Part shown: positions 18,352-26,924 of the stretch, one piece after another | Position numbering within the stretch: position 1 is the stretch's first letter | How the letters are laid out: every line of letters begins with the position of its first letter | Assembly: GCF_014641615.1 (NCBI RefSeq) | Contig: NZ_BMIB01000002.1 | Location: 1,116,001-1,180,000 of the forward strand | Reading direction: 5' to 3' | Source: Filimonas zeae | GTDB taxonomy: Bacteria; Bacteroidota; Bacteroidia; Chitinophagales; Chitinophagaceae | DNA length: 64,000 nt | Notes under the pieces: generated by a model | Databases searched by the model: none | What the model saw: only the letters and a program-made list of their open reading frames with translations | Told to the model about the DNA's origin: nothing | Position numbers and translations under genes: made by a program

Positions 18352-19464
18352 TTATCTTGTTTTTTTGGTAAGCCAGTTACGCACCGGCTCATCATATAAC
18401 TTTAAAGCCGCGTAAGCTACCAAAAACGCACCTGTATAAGTAAGCAGCGCCCAGGGCCAGGCTTCCACCAGCTTCATTCCTTTATGATTACTTACCCAAC
18501 CGGTATAAATGTATATAAAAGGATAATGGGTAATGTAAATAGGATAAGAGATATCTCCCAGAAATTTGCATACACGTGCCCCCTTACCTTCAGCAAGCTT
18601 TCCGCTGGCTCCTATATAAACGATTATCGGAAAAAGCAATATAATACTCAGTGAATCGTACAAACCATTAGCCCATAAATGCTCCGCACCACCTACACGG
18701 GGAAAGCACAGCACAAGCGCCAGTAACAGACTACTCCATAAAAATGCGTTGTTCAGCTGTGTAGGTTTAACCACGCGCGACAGCAGCAAACCGGCAAAAA
18801 AAGGAAACATCACCCGTGTAAAACCAATGCGCAACTGCTCTGCCGTAAGCGACCAGCCGCCTATTACATCGCCTGTTTTACTGGTTACCGCATAATGTAT
18901 CAGCACTATACCAAACACCGCTACCAGCACCGATAAGGCTACTTTACCCAGCTTACGAAAACCAAGCGCGTACAATATATTTACAACATACTCAAAAAAC
19001 AACGACCAGCCCGGCCCATCCAGCGGGTGCATTTCCTGCCAGCCGCGTATATCCATAGAAACCGGTACCGGTATAAGTGTAAAGCCAATCAGCATTACCA
19101 CCAGCAATTTCCATACAGGCACCCCGCTGATGCCCGGCCACATATTGGATGCAGAGAAATAAAAACAGATAGCCCCTATCAGCATGCCCATTACTACCAT
19201 GGGTTGTAACCGTATCAGGCGACGTTTAAAGAAACCGCCGATGGTCATTTTACCCCACCGGTCGTCATAAGCGTAGCCCATTACAAAACCAGATAATAGA
19301 AAAAAGAAATCCACCGCCAGGTATCCGTGGTTAATCATCTGATCCAGATGGCTGGTAGCATGGGCTTCACAGACGTGAAAAGCTACTACCAGTAAAGCAG
19401 CCACACCGCGCAGACCGTCCAGAATAGGATAATGTGGTTTTGTGGCAAGGGCGTTAGTATTCAT
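18352..19464 (-). CDS. Acyltransferase 3 family membrane protein
   Basis: A 370-residue multi-pass membrane protein. The N-terminal motif ILDGLRGVAALLVVAFHVCE is diagnostic of the acyltransferase 3 (OafA/NodX) family, and its histidine is the expected catalytic residue. About ten hydrophobic helices follow, with YLAVDFFFLLSGFVMGYAY in the second helix and YIYTGWVSNH near the end. Such proteins O-acylate surface sugars, peptidoglycan or lipids at the inner membrane. The start at 19464 (MNTNALATK) is chosen because the open frame upstream to 19839 is low-complexity, does not look like the family, and overlaps the divergent SDR gene. Confidence 0.92.
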   Translation of the reverse strand: MNTNALATKPHYPILDGLRGVAALLVVAFHVCEAHATSHLDQMINHGYLAVDFFFLLSGFVMGYAYDDRWGKMTIGGFFKRRLIRLQPMVVMGMLIGAICFYFSASNMWPGISGVPVWKLLVVMLIGFTLIPVPVSMDIRGWQEMHPLDGPGWSLFFEYVVNILYALGFRKLGKVALSVLVAVFGIVLIHYAVTSKTGDVIGGWSLTAEQLRIGFTRVMFPFFAGLLLSRVVKPTQLNNAFLWSSLLLALVLCFPRVGGAEHLWANGLYDSLSIILLFPIIVYIGASGKLAEGKGARVCKFLGDISYPIYITHYPFIYIYTGWVSNHKGMKLVEAWPWALLTYTGAFLVAYAALKLYDEPVRNWLTKKTR

Positions 19465-19609
19465 AAATCTTCTTTGATAAACAACATCAATCAACCGGAT
19501 GAAGATAAGCGTTGTACGTGGTTTTGTGCTATTCTTTCCCTCAAACGGACTATTTAGCCGGTAAGTAACAAGCGAGCTTTGTGTTATCAAATTCAGAAAA
19601 CATACAACT

Positions 19610-20434
19610 ATGGCTAAAACAGTTTTTATTACCGGCGCTTCCAGAGGATTTGGAAAATTATGGGCAGAAGCCTTTTTAAAACGGGGCGATAAAGTAGCAG
19701 CTACTGCACGCAACCTGAGTACGCTGGACGATCTGGTGGAAAAATATGGCGACAACCTGTTACCCGTGCAACTGGACGTAACCGACCGCGAAGCGGTTTT
19801 TAATGCCACCAATAACGTAGCAGCGCATTTTGGCAGCATAGATATATTAATTAATAACGCGGGCTATGGCCTGTTTGGTACGCTGGAAGAAAGCACCGAA
19901 GCACAGGCGCGCGCGCAGATGGAAACCAATTTCTTTGGCCTGCTATGGGTAACACAGGCAGTACTGCCGGTAATGCGGGCGCAAAAGAGCGGGCATATTA
20001 TACAGGTATCCAGCTTTCTGGGACTTACCACTCTACCTATGTTAAGCGTATACAATGCTTCTAAGTTTGCAGTAGAAGGCCTGAGCGAAACGCTGGCAAC
20101 AGAAGTAGCACACCTGGGCATTAAAGTAACATTGATTGAACCCAATGGATATGCTACCGAATGGGCTGGTGCCTCTGCCACGCAAACAGCAGCGGGTATT
20201 GAAGATTACGCGCCCGTACGCGAAGCCTTTGCAGCAGCAGGCGACAACCCGGATACCTGGGGCAAACCCGCGGCAACCGTTGCCCCTGTATTACAAATAG
20301 CAGACAGCCCCAACCCACCTGCCCGTTTACTGTTAGGCAAAATAGCCTACCATGGTGTAGTGCAGGCTTACGCGAAAAAACTGGCAGAAGTAGAAACCTG
20401 GAAAGAGGTAAGCATAGCTGCGCACGGCCATTAA
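19610..20434 (+). CDS. Short-chain dehydrogenase/reductase
   Basis: A 274-residue classical SDR. The NAD(P)-binding TGASRGFGK motif is at about residues 8-16, the NNAG motif at about 83-86 (LINNAGYGLFG), the catalytic serine is in HIIQVSSFLGL, and the catalytic YxxxK is in YNASKFAVEG (Y about 148, K about 152). The arginine in TARNLS after the second strand suggests NADP preference. The substrate is unknown. It is divergent from the acyltransferase gene and followed by a hairpin and a Crp-like regulator. Confidence 0.9.
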   Translation: MAKTVFITGASRGFGKLWAEAFLKRGDKVAATARNLSTLDDLVEKYGDNLLPVQLDVTDREAVFNATNNVAAHFGSIDILINNAGYGLFGTLEESTEAQARAQMETNFFGLLWVTQAVLPVMRAQKSGHIIQVSSFLGLTTLPMLSVYNASKFAVEGLSETLATEVAHLGIKVTLIEPNGYATEWAGASATQTAAGIEDYAPVREAFAAAGDNPDTWGKPAATVAPVLQIADSPNPPARLLLGKIAYHGVVQAYAKKLAEVETWKEVSIAAHGH

Positions 20435-20446
20435 ACCTTCCCCATC

Positions 20447-20480
20447 AATGAGCTGCCGCATTAAGTTCCGGTGGCTCATT
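20447..20480 (+). terminator. Probable terminator after the SDR gene
   Basis: AATGAGC pairs with GCTCATT, with an inner CCG/CGG pairing, followed by CATTTATTTC. The T-tract is imperfect. Confidence 0.45.
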
Positions 20481-20651
20481 CATTTATTTCACTCCGGCCC
20501 TTCACCAGCTGACACCCTGCACCAGGCACCACCATCTTTAGCTTTTTCGCCAGATTATCTCCTGTTTATACAACGCCTTTACCATATTTTGGGTGCAAAT
20601 TGCCATACAGCAACACTGCGGACAACGAACAGCTCCGTAGCAGTTTTTTAA

Positions 20652-20659
20652 TACATTTG
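20652..20659 (+). promoter_or_regulatory. Putative -7 element of the Crp-like regulator gene
   Basis: TACATTTG matches TAnnTTTG and ends only 8 bases before the start codon. If it is used, the transcript would have almost no leader. Confidence 0.35.
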
Positions 20660-20667
20660 GAGTACCC

Positions 20668-21258
20668 ATGACAGCATACAATCAGCTACAGGCACATGTT
20701 ACCAAAAAAGTAAGTTTTACAGCGGAAGAAGCCACCCTGTTTAATGAAGCATTTGAAGTAGCCCGGGTAAAGAAAAAACAATTTATTATACAACCCGGCT
20801 TTGTAGCCAGGCAACGCTACTATGTAGTACAGGGCGCATTCAGGGCCTATGTAATAGGTGATGAAGGCGATGAACACACCATTCAGTTTGCTATTGACGA
20901 CTGGTGGATAAGTGATTACAACAGTTATATTTTTCAGCAACCTGCTACCATGTTTGTAATGGCGCTGGAGGATAGTTTGATTCTGAAAATTGATTTTGAA
21001 AAGGAGCAGCAATTAAAAAGCAGCCGCCATGTGTTTGAAACCTATTTTCGTATACTGGCAGAAAACACAGCAGCCCATATGGCGCGCCGTGTAATTACCA
21101 ACCTCACCAAATCTGCCGAGCAGCGCTATGAGCTTTTTCTGGAAAAATATCCTGACATTGCATCCCGGGTACCGCAATATGCGCTGGCTTCCTTTCTGGG
21201 TATAACTACAGAGTATCTATCCAAACTACGCAGCAAAAGAGCTGCAAGAAAAAGTTAA
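20668..21258 (+). CDS. Crp/Fnr-family transcriptional regulator
   Basis: A 196-residue protein with an N-terminal cyclic-nucleotide-binding-like beta-roll at about 20-125 (KKKQFIIQPGFVARQRYYVVQGAFRAY is its start) and a C-terminal winged helix at about 155-190 (VPQYALASFLGITTEYLSKLR). The phosphate-binding residues of true cAMP receptors are not obvious, so an effector cannot be predicted. This small Crp-like type is very common in Bacteroidota and often regulates a neighbouring transporter or oxidoreductase. Here the next gene, 107 bases on, is an MFS transporter on the same strand. Confidence 0.9.
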   Translation: MTAYNQLQAHVTKKVSFTAEEATLFNEAFEVARVKKKQFIIQPGFVARQRYYVVQGAFRAYVIGDEGDEHTIQFAIDDWWISDYNSYIFQQPATMFVMALEDSLILKIDFEKEQQLKSSRHVFETYFRILAENTAAHMARRVITNLTKSAEQRYELFLEKYPDIASRVPQYALASFLGITTEYLSKLRSKRAARKS

Positions 21259-21365
21259 TCCAGTTCAACTTTTTTACCCCAACCAGTTTAACCGTTTTTC
21301 TTAAAACAGTTCATTGGAACCAGGGCCTTTCAGATGCCAACTTTGTATCAACAAATCAATTAACA

Positions 21366-22526
21366 ATGGCACCACTATCCCGCACACAAATATTTATTAT
21401 GGCAGCCACCGCTGGCATAAGCGTGGCCAACGTATACTACAGTCAGCCTATACTGGGCGCTATTGCCCACAGCTTTCATATACCTGCAGAAAAGGCGGGC
21501 ATTTTAACCGTACTGGCACAGATAGGCTACGGCATGGGCCTGTTTTTTATTACGCCCGCAGGCGATATGATTGAAAGAAAAAAGCTGATACTGTATCTGC
21601 AGGCAGGCTTAATAGCTTCACTGTTACTCACCGGTTTTTCCACCCACTTATGGTTATTATACGCAGGCAGCCTGCTTACCGGTGTTTTTTCTGTGGTAGC
21701 GCAGGTAATACTACCTATGGCTGCCAGTGCAGGTAAAGAAAAAAGAGGCAAAACGGTAGCACAGGTTTTTACCGGTATACTGGCCGGTATACTGGTAGCA
21801 CGGGTGTTCAGCGGTTTTGTTAACAGCTGGCTGGGCTGGCAGTATGTATATTTTATTTCAGCCGCACTGGTACTGGGCACCACCGTACTTATGCAGGCCG
21901 ATTTTCCCTCCACACCGGAACGCTTTACAGGCACGTACGCAGGTCTGTTACAAAGCACCGTAGCACAACTCAAACGTTTTTCATTGCTGCGCCGCACTGC
22001 TTTAACAGGCATGCTGGCCTTCGGCACGCTCAGCGCTTTCTGGGTTACACTTACGTTTTACCTGAGCGGTGCCCCCTTTAACTACAGCACACCTGCCATT
22101 GGTATGTTTGGGCTGCTGGCGGTGGCAGGTGCGCTAATGGCACCCGTGTTTGGTAAACTGGCCGATAAAGGAAGCCACAGCCGCTCCCTGTTGTTCAGTA
22201 CCGGCATTACCCTGCTGGCGATATTGATATTAAAGCTGTTTCCTGGTGCTGTTATTGCCATATGGGTTACCGTTATTCTGCTGGATGTTGGTATACAGGC
22301 TACACAGGTAACCAATATTGCCGTCATCTATTCGCTGGACCATACCGCCAACAGCCGTATTAATACCGTGTATATGACCAGCTATTTTATAGGCGGCGCA
22401 TTGGGTACCTGGCTTTCTATTCTTTGCTGGAAGGCAGGGGGCTGGCCACTATCTACCACGTTTATGGCCACCTTATCGCTCCTGGCTATTATTAACGTAT
22501 ACACTGGCAAACGCAGCATACAGTAA
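21366..22526 (+). CDS. MFS transporter (arabinose/multidrug efflux-like)
   Basis: A 386-residue protein with about 12 transmembrane helices. It begins with SRTQIFIMAATAGISVANVYY, followed by YSQPILGAIAHSFH, a signature of the YnfM/arabinose-efflux-like branch of MFS carriers. The motif-A region is degenerate (PAGDMIERKKLILYL). It is probably an exporter of unknown substrate. It is preceded by the Crp-like regulator on the same strand and followed by a 75-base gap before a convergent gene. Confidence 0.9.
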   Translation: MAPLSRTQIFIMAATAGISVANVYYSQPILGAIAHSFHIPAEKAGILTVLAQIGYGMGLFFITPAGDMIERKKLILYLQAGLIASLLLTGFSTHLWLLYAGSLLTGVFSVVAQVILPMAASAGKEKRGKTVAQVFTGILAGILVARVFSGFVNSWLGWQYVYFISAALVLGTTVLMQADFPSTPERFTGTYAGLLQSTVAQLKRFSLLRRTALTGMLAFGTLSAFWVTLTFYLSGAPFNYSTPAIGMFGLLAVAGALMAPVFGKLADKGSHSRSLLFSTGITLLAILILKLFPGAVIAIWVTVILLDVGIQATQVTNIAVIYSLDHTANSRINTVYMTSYFIGGALGTWLSILCWKAGGWPLSTTFMATLSLLAIINVYTGKRSIQ

Positions 22527-22537
22527 AACGCATAGGT

Positions 22538-22567
22538 ATGAAAATTAGTATCATTGGCGGCACATAG
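22538..22567 (+). pseudogene. Possible vestigial start of an NAD(P)-binding protein
   Basis: ATG at 22538 opens MKISIIGGT and then meets TAG. The nine residues are exactly how NADPH-binding Rossmann proteins of the F420-reductase type begin (MKISIIGGTG...), and after the TAG the frame reads QATGNTGAS. It is too short to prove; it is recorded as a possible remnant of a deleted gene. Confidence 0.2.
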
Positions 22568-22601
22568 CAGGCAACTGGCAATACCGGAGCCAGCCGGGCG
22601 T

Positions 22602-23171
22602 TTAATTTAACGGATAAAAATGCTCCAGCTGCCTGAATACAATTTTAGAAGTATCCACCGGATTGGTGTAACCATACTCTTCAAAAGAGCCCCCCCATGT
22701 GATGGCTGGTTTTTCCAGCAGCTGCCGCACAATCAGCGCCGATGCAGGATAAGGTATTAAAGCAATAGCCTCTTCGCGGGTAAACCAGTGGCAGGTAGTA
22801 TCTGCCAACCCTGTTCCGTTGGCATATCCGTTTGATTGTACTACAAAATAAGGTCTTATAAAAGTGCGGTACTTATCGGGGAAAATATAGGTAAACATGC
22901 CCCCCAGCCTGAAGCCCCGGTAAGTTATCCCTATCTCCTCCGCAGTTTTCTGTATATAATCTTTTATCGATGAAGGGCCGGCCATGGTGCCAATACTGGG
23001 TATTTCATAAGCTTTACGGTTAGCATCGTACACCAGCAGCACCCGGTTACTACTGTCGGTGATAAGTACTTTGGGAAAAAATAAACTAATGCTATCTGCT
23101 TTCGTCTGGGCTTTTACAGCACCCGCCGGTACCAGCAACACAAGCAATAAAGTAGCAGTTAATAAGCGCAT
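22602..23171 (-). CDS. Exported NUDIX-like protein with degenerate catalytic box
   Basis: A 189-residue protein with a clear signal peptide (MRLLTATLLLVLLVPAGAVKA). The mature part resembles a NUDIX fold: PKVLITDSSNRVLLVYDANRK, then EIPSIGTMAG, then a NUDIX-box-like segment DYIQKTAEEIGIT. In the consensus GX5EX7REUXEEXGU the EE pair and the G are kept (E78, E79, G81), but the RE positions are Q74 and K75, so metal-dependent hydrolysis is doubtful. A secreted NUDIX protein is unusual because the usual substrates are cytoplasmic nucleotides. The fold assignment is a visual inference. Confidence 0.6.
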   Translation of the reverse strand: MRLLTATLLLVLLVPAGAVKAQTKADSISLFFPKVLITDSSNRVLLVYDANRKAYEIPSIGTMAGPSSIKDYIQKTAEEIGITYRGFRLGGMFTYIFPDKYRTFIRPYFVVQSNGYANGTGLADTTCHWFTREEAIALIPYPASALIVRQLLEKPAITWGGSFEEYGYTNPVDTSKIVFRQLEHFYPLN

Positions 23172-23427
23172 ATCGATAGATTTAGCAGCAACACCCAGGG
23201 GGCGTTACTTTTGCTAATATATTGCATTGTAAATAAATAGCCGTTTTCAGCGCTGCTGCTTAGGCAAAACGCTTTTACAGTGGCAGCAGGCCGCAACTGC
23301 TTTTTACCGGCAGCATTTTCCCCATTTTACGGGCACACACCTCTGCATTTTGCTTTTGCCGCCAGTTTTCTGCAGCCGGAAACCATGGAACGAATTTTCT
23401 GTGCCTGATGCTAAACAAGCACTTCCT

Positions 23428-24432
23428 ATGGACAACGAAAAATTATGCAGTCGCCGGCAGGCACTGGGAAGCATTGGCGCAGGCCTGGCCGCGCTGGCCG
23501 TAACACAGGCTTTTGCCGCCCCGGAAACAGGTAAAGAAACCTTTGTAAGCGCAGGCCTGGAAGACCCCAGAAACAAATACCCCAAACCACCTTTTAAAGA
23601 GCAACTACAACCATGGCCCGGGCTGGCGGGTAAAATGGACCCGGTACCAGACCATGGGGAAAAGAGTTATAAGGGCAGTGGCCGCCTTGCGGGCAGAAAA
23701 GCGCTGATTACAGGTGGCGATTCGGGTATGGGCCGTGCAGCAGCCATAGCCTACGCCCGCGAGGGGGCGGATGTGGCTATTAACTATTTACCTGCCGAAG
23801 AACCGGATGCGCAGGAAGTGGTAGCACTGATTAAAGCAGCAGGCCGTAAAGCAGTAGCTATACCCGGCGACCTGCGGGAAGAAGCCTTTTGTAAAAAGCT
23901 GGTAGAAGAAGCCGTGCGGCAACTGGGCGGACTGGATATACTGGTAAACAACGCTGCCCGTCAGCAAACAAAGGCTTCTATTATGGACATTAGCAGCGAG
24001 GAATTTGATGCTACGATGAAAACAAATATTTACGCTCCTTTCTGGACCATTAAAGCTGCCCTGCCGCATCTGAAGCCCGGCTCATCTATCATCGCAACTT
24101 CCAGCGTACAGGCGTATGCGCCTTCCGGAGAATTGTACGATTATGCGCAAACCAAAGCCGCCACTACCAACTATGTAAAATCGCTGGCGGAACAACTGGC
24201 CCCCAAAGGCATACGCGTGAACGGCGTGGCACCCGGCCCTATATGGACGCCGCTACAGGTAAGCGGTGGTGCTACTATGGAAAAACTGAAAAAATTTGGC
24301 GGCGATACACCACTGGAACGCCCCGGCCAACCTGCAGAACTGGCTGGCATTTATGTACAGCTGGCCGCCAATGATGGCAGTTACGCCACCGGGCAGATAT
24401 ATGGTGCATCCGGCGGGCATGGTCAGCCTTAA
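23428..24432 (+). CDS. Tat-exported SDR oxidoreductase (YghA/glucose dehydrogenase-like)
   Basis: A 334-residue SDR preceded by a twin-arginine signal: CSRRQALGSIGAGLAALAV then TQAFAAPE. The SDR domain spans about 85-330 and has TGGDSGMGRAAAIAYAREGA (cofactor site), LVNNAARQQ, the catalytic serine in IIATSSVQAYAPSGE and the YxxxK pair in YDYAQTKAATT. The region PRNKYPKPPFKEQLQPWPGL before the domain is conserved in YghA-like enzymes. The ATG at 23428 is chosen over an upstream ATG at 23350 because it places the Tat signal at the N-terminus. NADP-dependent SDRs are rarely exported, so the protein may fold with its cofactor before export. A terminator follows. Confidence 0.85.
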   Translation: MDNEKLCSRRQALGSIGAGLAALAVTQAFAAPETGKETFVSAGLEDPRNKYPKPPFKEQLQPWPGLAGKMDPVPDHGEKSYKGSGRLAGRKALITGGDSGMGRAAAIAYAREGADVAINYLPAEEPDAQEVVALIKAAGRKAVAIPGDLREEAFCKKLVEEAVRQLGGLDILVNNAARQQTKASIMDISSEEFDATMKTNIYAPFWTIKAALPHLKPGSSIIATSSVQAYAPSGELYDYAQTKAATTNYVKSLAEQLAPKGIRVNGVAPGPIWTPLQVSGGATMEKLKKFGGDTPLERPGQPAELAGIYVQLAANDGSYATGQIYGASGGHGQP

Positions 24433-24440
24433 ATTATTGC

Positions 24441-24474
24441 AAAGCGGCTGCTATTTACTACCGGCAGCCGCTTT
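24441..24474 (+). terminator. Intrinsic terminator after the Tat-SDR gene
   Basis: AAAGCGGCTGC pairs perfectly with GCAGCCGCTTT (11 bp, 12-base loop) 8 bases after the stop codon. The T-tract is short. Confidence 0.75.
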
Positions 24475-24726
24475 ATCCGGTATTTGTAAGCAAACACAAT
24501 ACGCTAATCAGATTATCCTTTGCACAGTTGCAGTATAGCGCCAACTAACGGCTTCAATATCAGTACCAGTACATACTAAGCTGTAGTAGTTATTACCCTA
24601 CCCCACCTCTTTTACGCGGCAACCCAATTCGTTTGCGGCTGAAAACACCCCCTGTATTTGATGAATTCACCCCTAACAGGCAATATCCTACGCTGATATT
24701 TTCACACCGTTAATAAAAACCTTGAT

Positions 24727-25809
24727 ATGGAAAACAAATCACTCCTTTTCCGCCTTACGGGCGGCGTGTTGCTAACTGTGATGCTTGGCCTTACCAGTTG
24801 TAAAAAAGAAAACTTCCCGCAGCCGGAACCGACAGACAGCGGTAGCTTACCGCTGGTAAACACACTGGCCAAAATACCTGCTACCGAAACACGGTTATCC
24901 CCAGCCAACGGCACCTTTTTAATTGTAAACCGCAAAAGCGGCAAGCTACTGGATGTATCAGGCGCTGCTACTGCCAATGGTACCAACGTACTGCAATGGG
25001 GTGGCAATGGCGGCACTAACCAGCGCTGGACGCTTACACAGCTATCCGGCGGTTATTATTCCATTATTGGCGTACCCAGCGGCCGCGCACTGGAAATTTA
25101 CCAGTCAGGCACTGCAGACAGTGTAAAGGCAAACATCTGGGATTACTCAGGCGCCAACAACCAGCAATGGCAGTTTATAAGCCTGGGCGATGGCTATTAC
25201 CGTATTGTTAACCGCAACAGCGGTAAAGACCTGGATGTAGCCGGACAATCCGTGGCAGATGGTGCCGGCATAGCACAATGGAGCTACTGGGGTGGCGAAA
25301 ACCAGCAATGGGCATTTGTGGCAGCTACCTATAGCGGCCAGCTTACCTGGACACTTACCAGCACCGGCGTACCAGCCGATGTGCAAACCCGTATTACCAA
25401 TGCGATGAACGATGCCTGCGCCCGTTACAACGCAGGCGCTAACTGGCCCGCACGCACCCTTACGGTACAGTACAACACCGGTGTGGCTACGGCCGACGGC
25501 AGCACTAACGGCAATATCCGTTTTGGGCCAACTGCCAGTTACCAGGGCGTACGCACTGCTATGCACGAAATTGCACACACGTATGGTGTAGGATTATCTT
25601 CCGGCTGGTCGGCCAACATATCTTCCGGCCTGTTTGTGGGTACCAACACGGTGGATGTAATTAAAACTTACGATGGCACCAGTGCTGTTATTAATACCGG
25701 TGGCGGCCACTTCTGGCCCTACGGTTTAAATTATGATAGTGAATGGTCAGCCGCAGGCGCTTACCGGCACGTGAAGCTGGTATGGGCTATGCGGTCAGAT
25801 GGTATGTAA
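24727..25809 (+). CDS. Ricin-type beta-trefoil lectin lipoprotein with HExxH domain
   Basis: A 360-residue lipoprotein (lipobox LGLTSCKKE, cysteine 25). Residues about 65-200 form a beta-trefoil with three QxW-type repeats, visible as TNQRWTLTQL, NNQQWQFISL and ENQQWAFVAA, so it should bind carbohydrate. The C-terminal domain (about 205-360) contains AMHEIAHTYGVG, a zinc-binding HExxH with no third histidine at the metzincin spacing. It also has NTGGGHFWPYGLNYDSEW, and that histidine could be a distant third ligand. It is probably a surface protein targeting a polysaccharide or glycoprotein. Peptidase activity is inferred from the motif only. Confidence 0.85.
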   Translation: MENKSLLFRLTGGVLLTVMLGLTSCKKENFPQPEPTDSGSLPLVNTLAKIPATETRLSPANGTFLIVNRKSGKLLDVSGAATANGTNVLQWGGNGGTNQRWTLTQLSGGYYSIIGVPSGRALEIYQSGTADSVKANIWDYSGANNQQWQFISLGDGYYRIVNRNSGKDLDVAGQSVADGAGIAQWSYWGGENQQWAFVAATYSGQLTWTLTSTGVPADVQTRITNAMNDACARYNAGANWPARTLTVQYNTGVATADGSTNGNIRFGPTASYQGVRTAMHEIAHTYGVGLSSGWSANISSGLFVGTNTVDVIKTYDGTSAVINTGGGHFWPYGLNYDSEWSAAGAYRHVKLVWAMRSDGM

Positions 25810-25818
25810 ATAGCAATA

Positions 25819-25850
25819 AAGCCGGGTTACTGTTTTAACAGGCCCGGCTT
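25819..25850. terminator. Terminator between the lectin and pirin genes
   Basis: AAGCCGGG pairs with CCCGGCTT around a 16-base loop, between two convergent genes. Confidence 0.7.
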
Positions 25851-25882
25851 CTTGTACAATCAAAACAAATATGCCATAATTA

Positions 25883-26761
25883 CTAACCTATTACCATAGG
25901 CACATCCATCAGCAGTACCTCCGCATCTGCCGAGTCAGCCGTAATTTCTATACTTTCCGTATTCCACATGCCCAGTCCATCGCGCTGGTTCAGCGCCTGC
26001 CCCTGAATGGTTACATCGCCCTTAATTACAAAAGCATACACACCATTGCCCGGCTTTTTAACGGTATAGGAAGTGGTAAACCCTTTATCAAAGCGGCCCA
26101 TATGAAACCAGGCATCCTGGTGTATCCACACGCCGGTATCATTGGCATTGGGCGATACAATCTGCTGTAGTTTATTGTGCCGGTCTTTCAGGTTCAGCGT
26201 AACCTGATCGTACCGGGGCTTTACATTTTTAGTATGCGGAAATAACCATATCTGTAAAAAGCGGGTAAGCTTATCGGAGTTTTTATTAAACTCGCTATGG
26301 TAAATACCTGTTCCGGCACTCATACACTGTATATCGCCCTGGCGTATTACCGCCACATTATTCATACTATCCTTGTGCTCCAGATCACCTTCCAGCGGAA
26401 TGGAAATAATTTCCATATTGTCATGCGGATGAGTGCCAAAGCCCATACCGGCATCTACCCTGTCATCGTTCAGCACACGCAACACCCCAAAATGCATGCG
26501 TTCCGGATTATAGTAATTGGCAAAACTGAACGTATGGTGTGTATCCAGCCAGCCATGGTTGGCATGGCCTCTGGTAGCCGCTTTGTGCAGTACCATATTC
26601 TCACTCACTTTCGATGCTGTATTAGGCAAATGATTAAAGCCCATAGGCTCCAGTTCAGCCAGTTCGTCCACCTCATTCTTCAGCACATTACCCAAAGCAG
26701 CGCTGGCCACAAACATACCGGTACCCATTAAACCTTTGCGGAGAAAATCTTTTCTGTCCAT
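25883..26761 (-). CDS. Pirin-family cupin protein with N-terminal signal
   Basis: A 292-residue bicupin of the pirin/YhaK family. Residues about 45-165 form the pirin domain with HANHGWLDTHHTFSFANYY, GFGTHPHDNMEIISIPLEG and SAGTGIYHSEFN, which supply the usual His/His/His/Glu metal site. The C-terminal pirin_C-like domain follows. The N-terminus MDRKDFLRKGLMGTGMFVAS resembles a Tat-like or otherwise exported leader (only one arginine in the expected pair). The start at 26761 is chosen because the 21 extra residues from 26824 are unrelated. Some pirins oxidise quercetin; others are regulators. Confidence 0.9.
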   Translation of the reverse strand: MDRKDFLRKGLMGTGMFVASAALGNVLKNEVDELAELEPMGFNHLPNTASKVSENMVLHKAATRGHANHGWLDTHHTFSFANYYNPERMHFGVLRVLNDDRVDAGMGFGTHPHDNMEIISIPLEGDLEHKDSMNNVAVIRQGDIQCMSAGTGIYHSEFNKNSDKLTRFLQIWLFPHTKNVKPRYDQVTLNLKDRHNKLQQIVSPNANDTGVWIHQDAWFHMGRFDKGFTTSYTVKKPGNGVYAFVIKGDVTIQGQALNQRDGLGMWNTESIEITADSADAEVLLMDVPMVIG

Positions 26762-26828
26762 ACAATATTGTTTCAGAACACAAACCTGCACCTTTTTTCT
26801 CCGCAAAAACTTAATCCAGAACAAGAAA

Positions 26829-26866
26829 CAGCAAAGGGCTTACCCGGTAAGGCAAACCCTTTGCTG
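26829..26866 (-). terminator. Intrinsic terminator of the antiporter gene
   Basis: CAGCAAAGGG pairs perfectly with CCCTTTGCTG around an 18-base loop. On the minus strand it is followed by TTTCTTGTTCT, about 60 bases after the antiporter stop. Confidence 0.8.
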
Positions 26867-26924
26867 ATAAAATATGGACAATATGTTTTGCCAAATGCCC
26901 TTCAACGGGTTACGGCGGTAAAAG

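Noticed and set aside
19465-19839. A longer N-terminus for the acyltransferase 3 protein
   Set aside because: The extra 125 residues do not look like the family, would cover the divergent SDR start region, and the ATG at 19464 precedes the family motif directly.
20448-20651. A 67-codon frame between the SDR and Crp genes
   Set aside because: It begins inside a terminator-like hairpin, has no recognisable motif and reads like random sequence.
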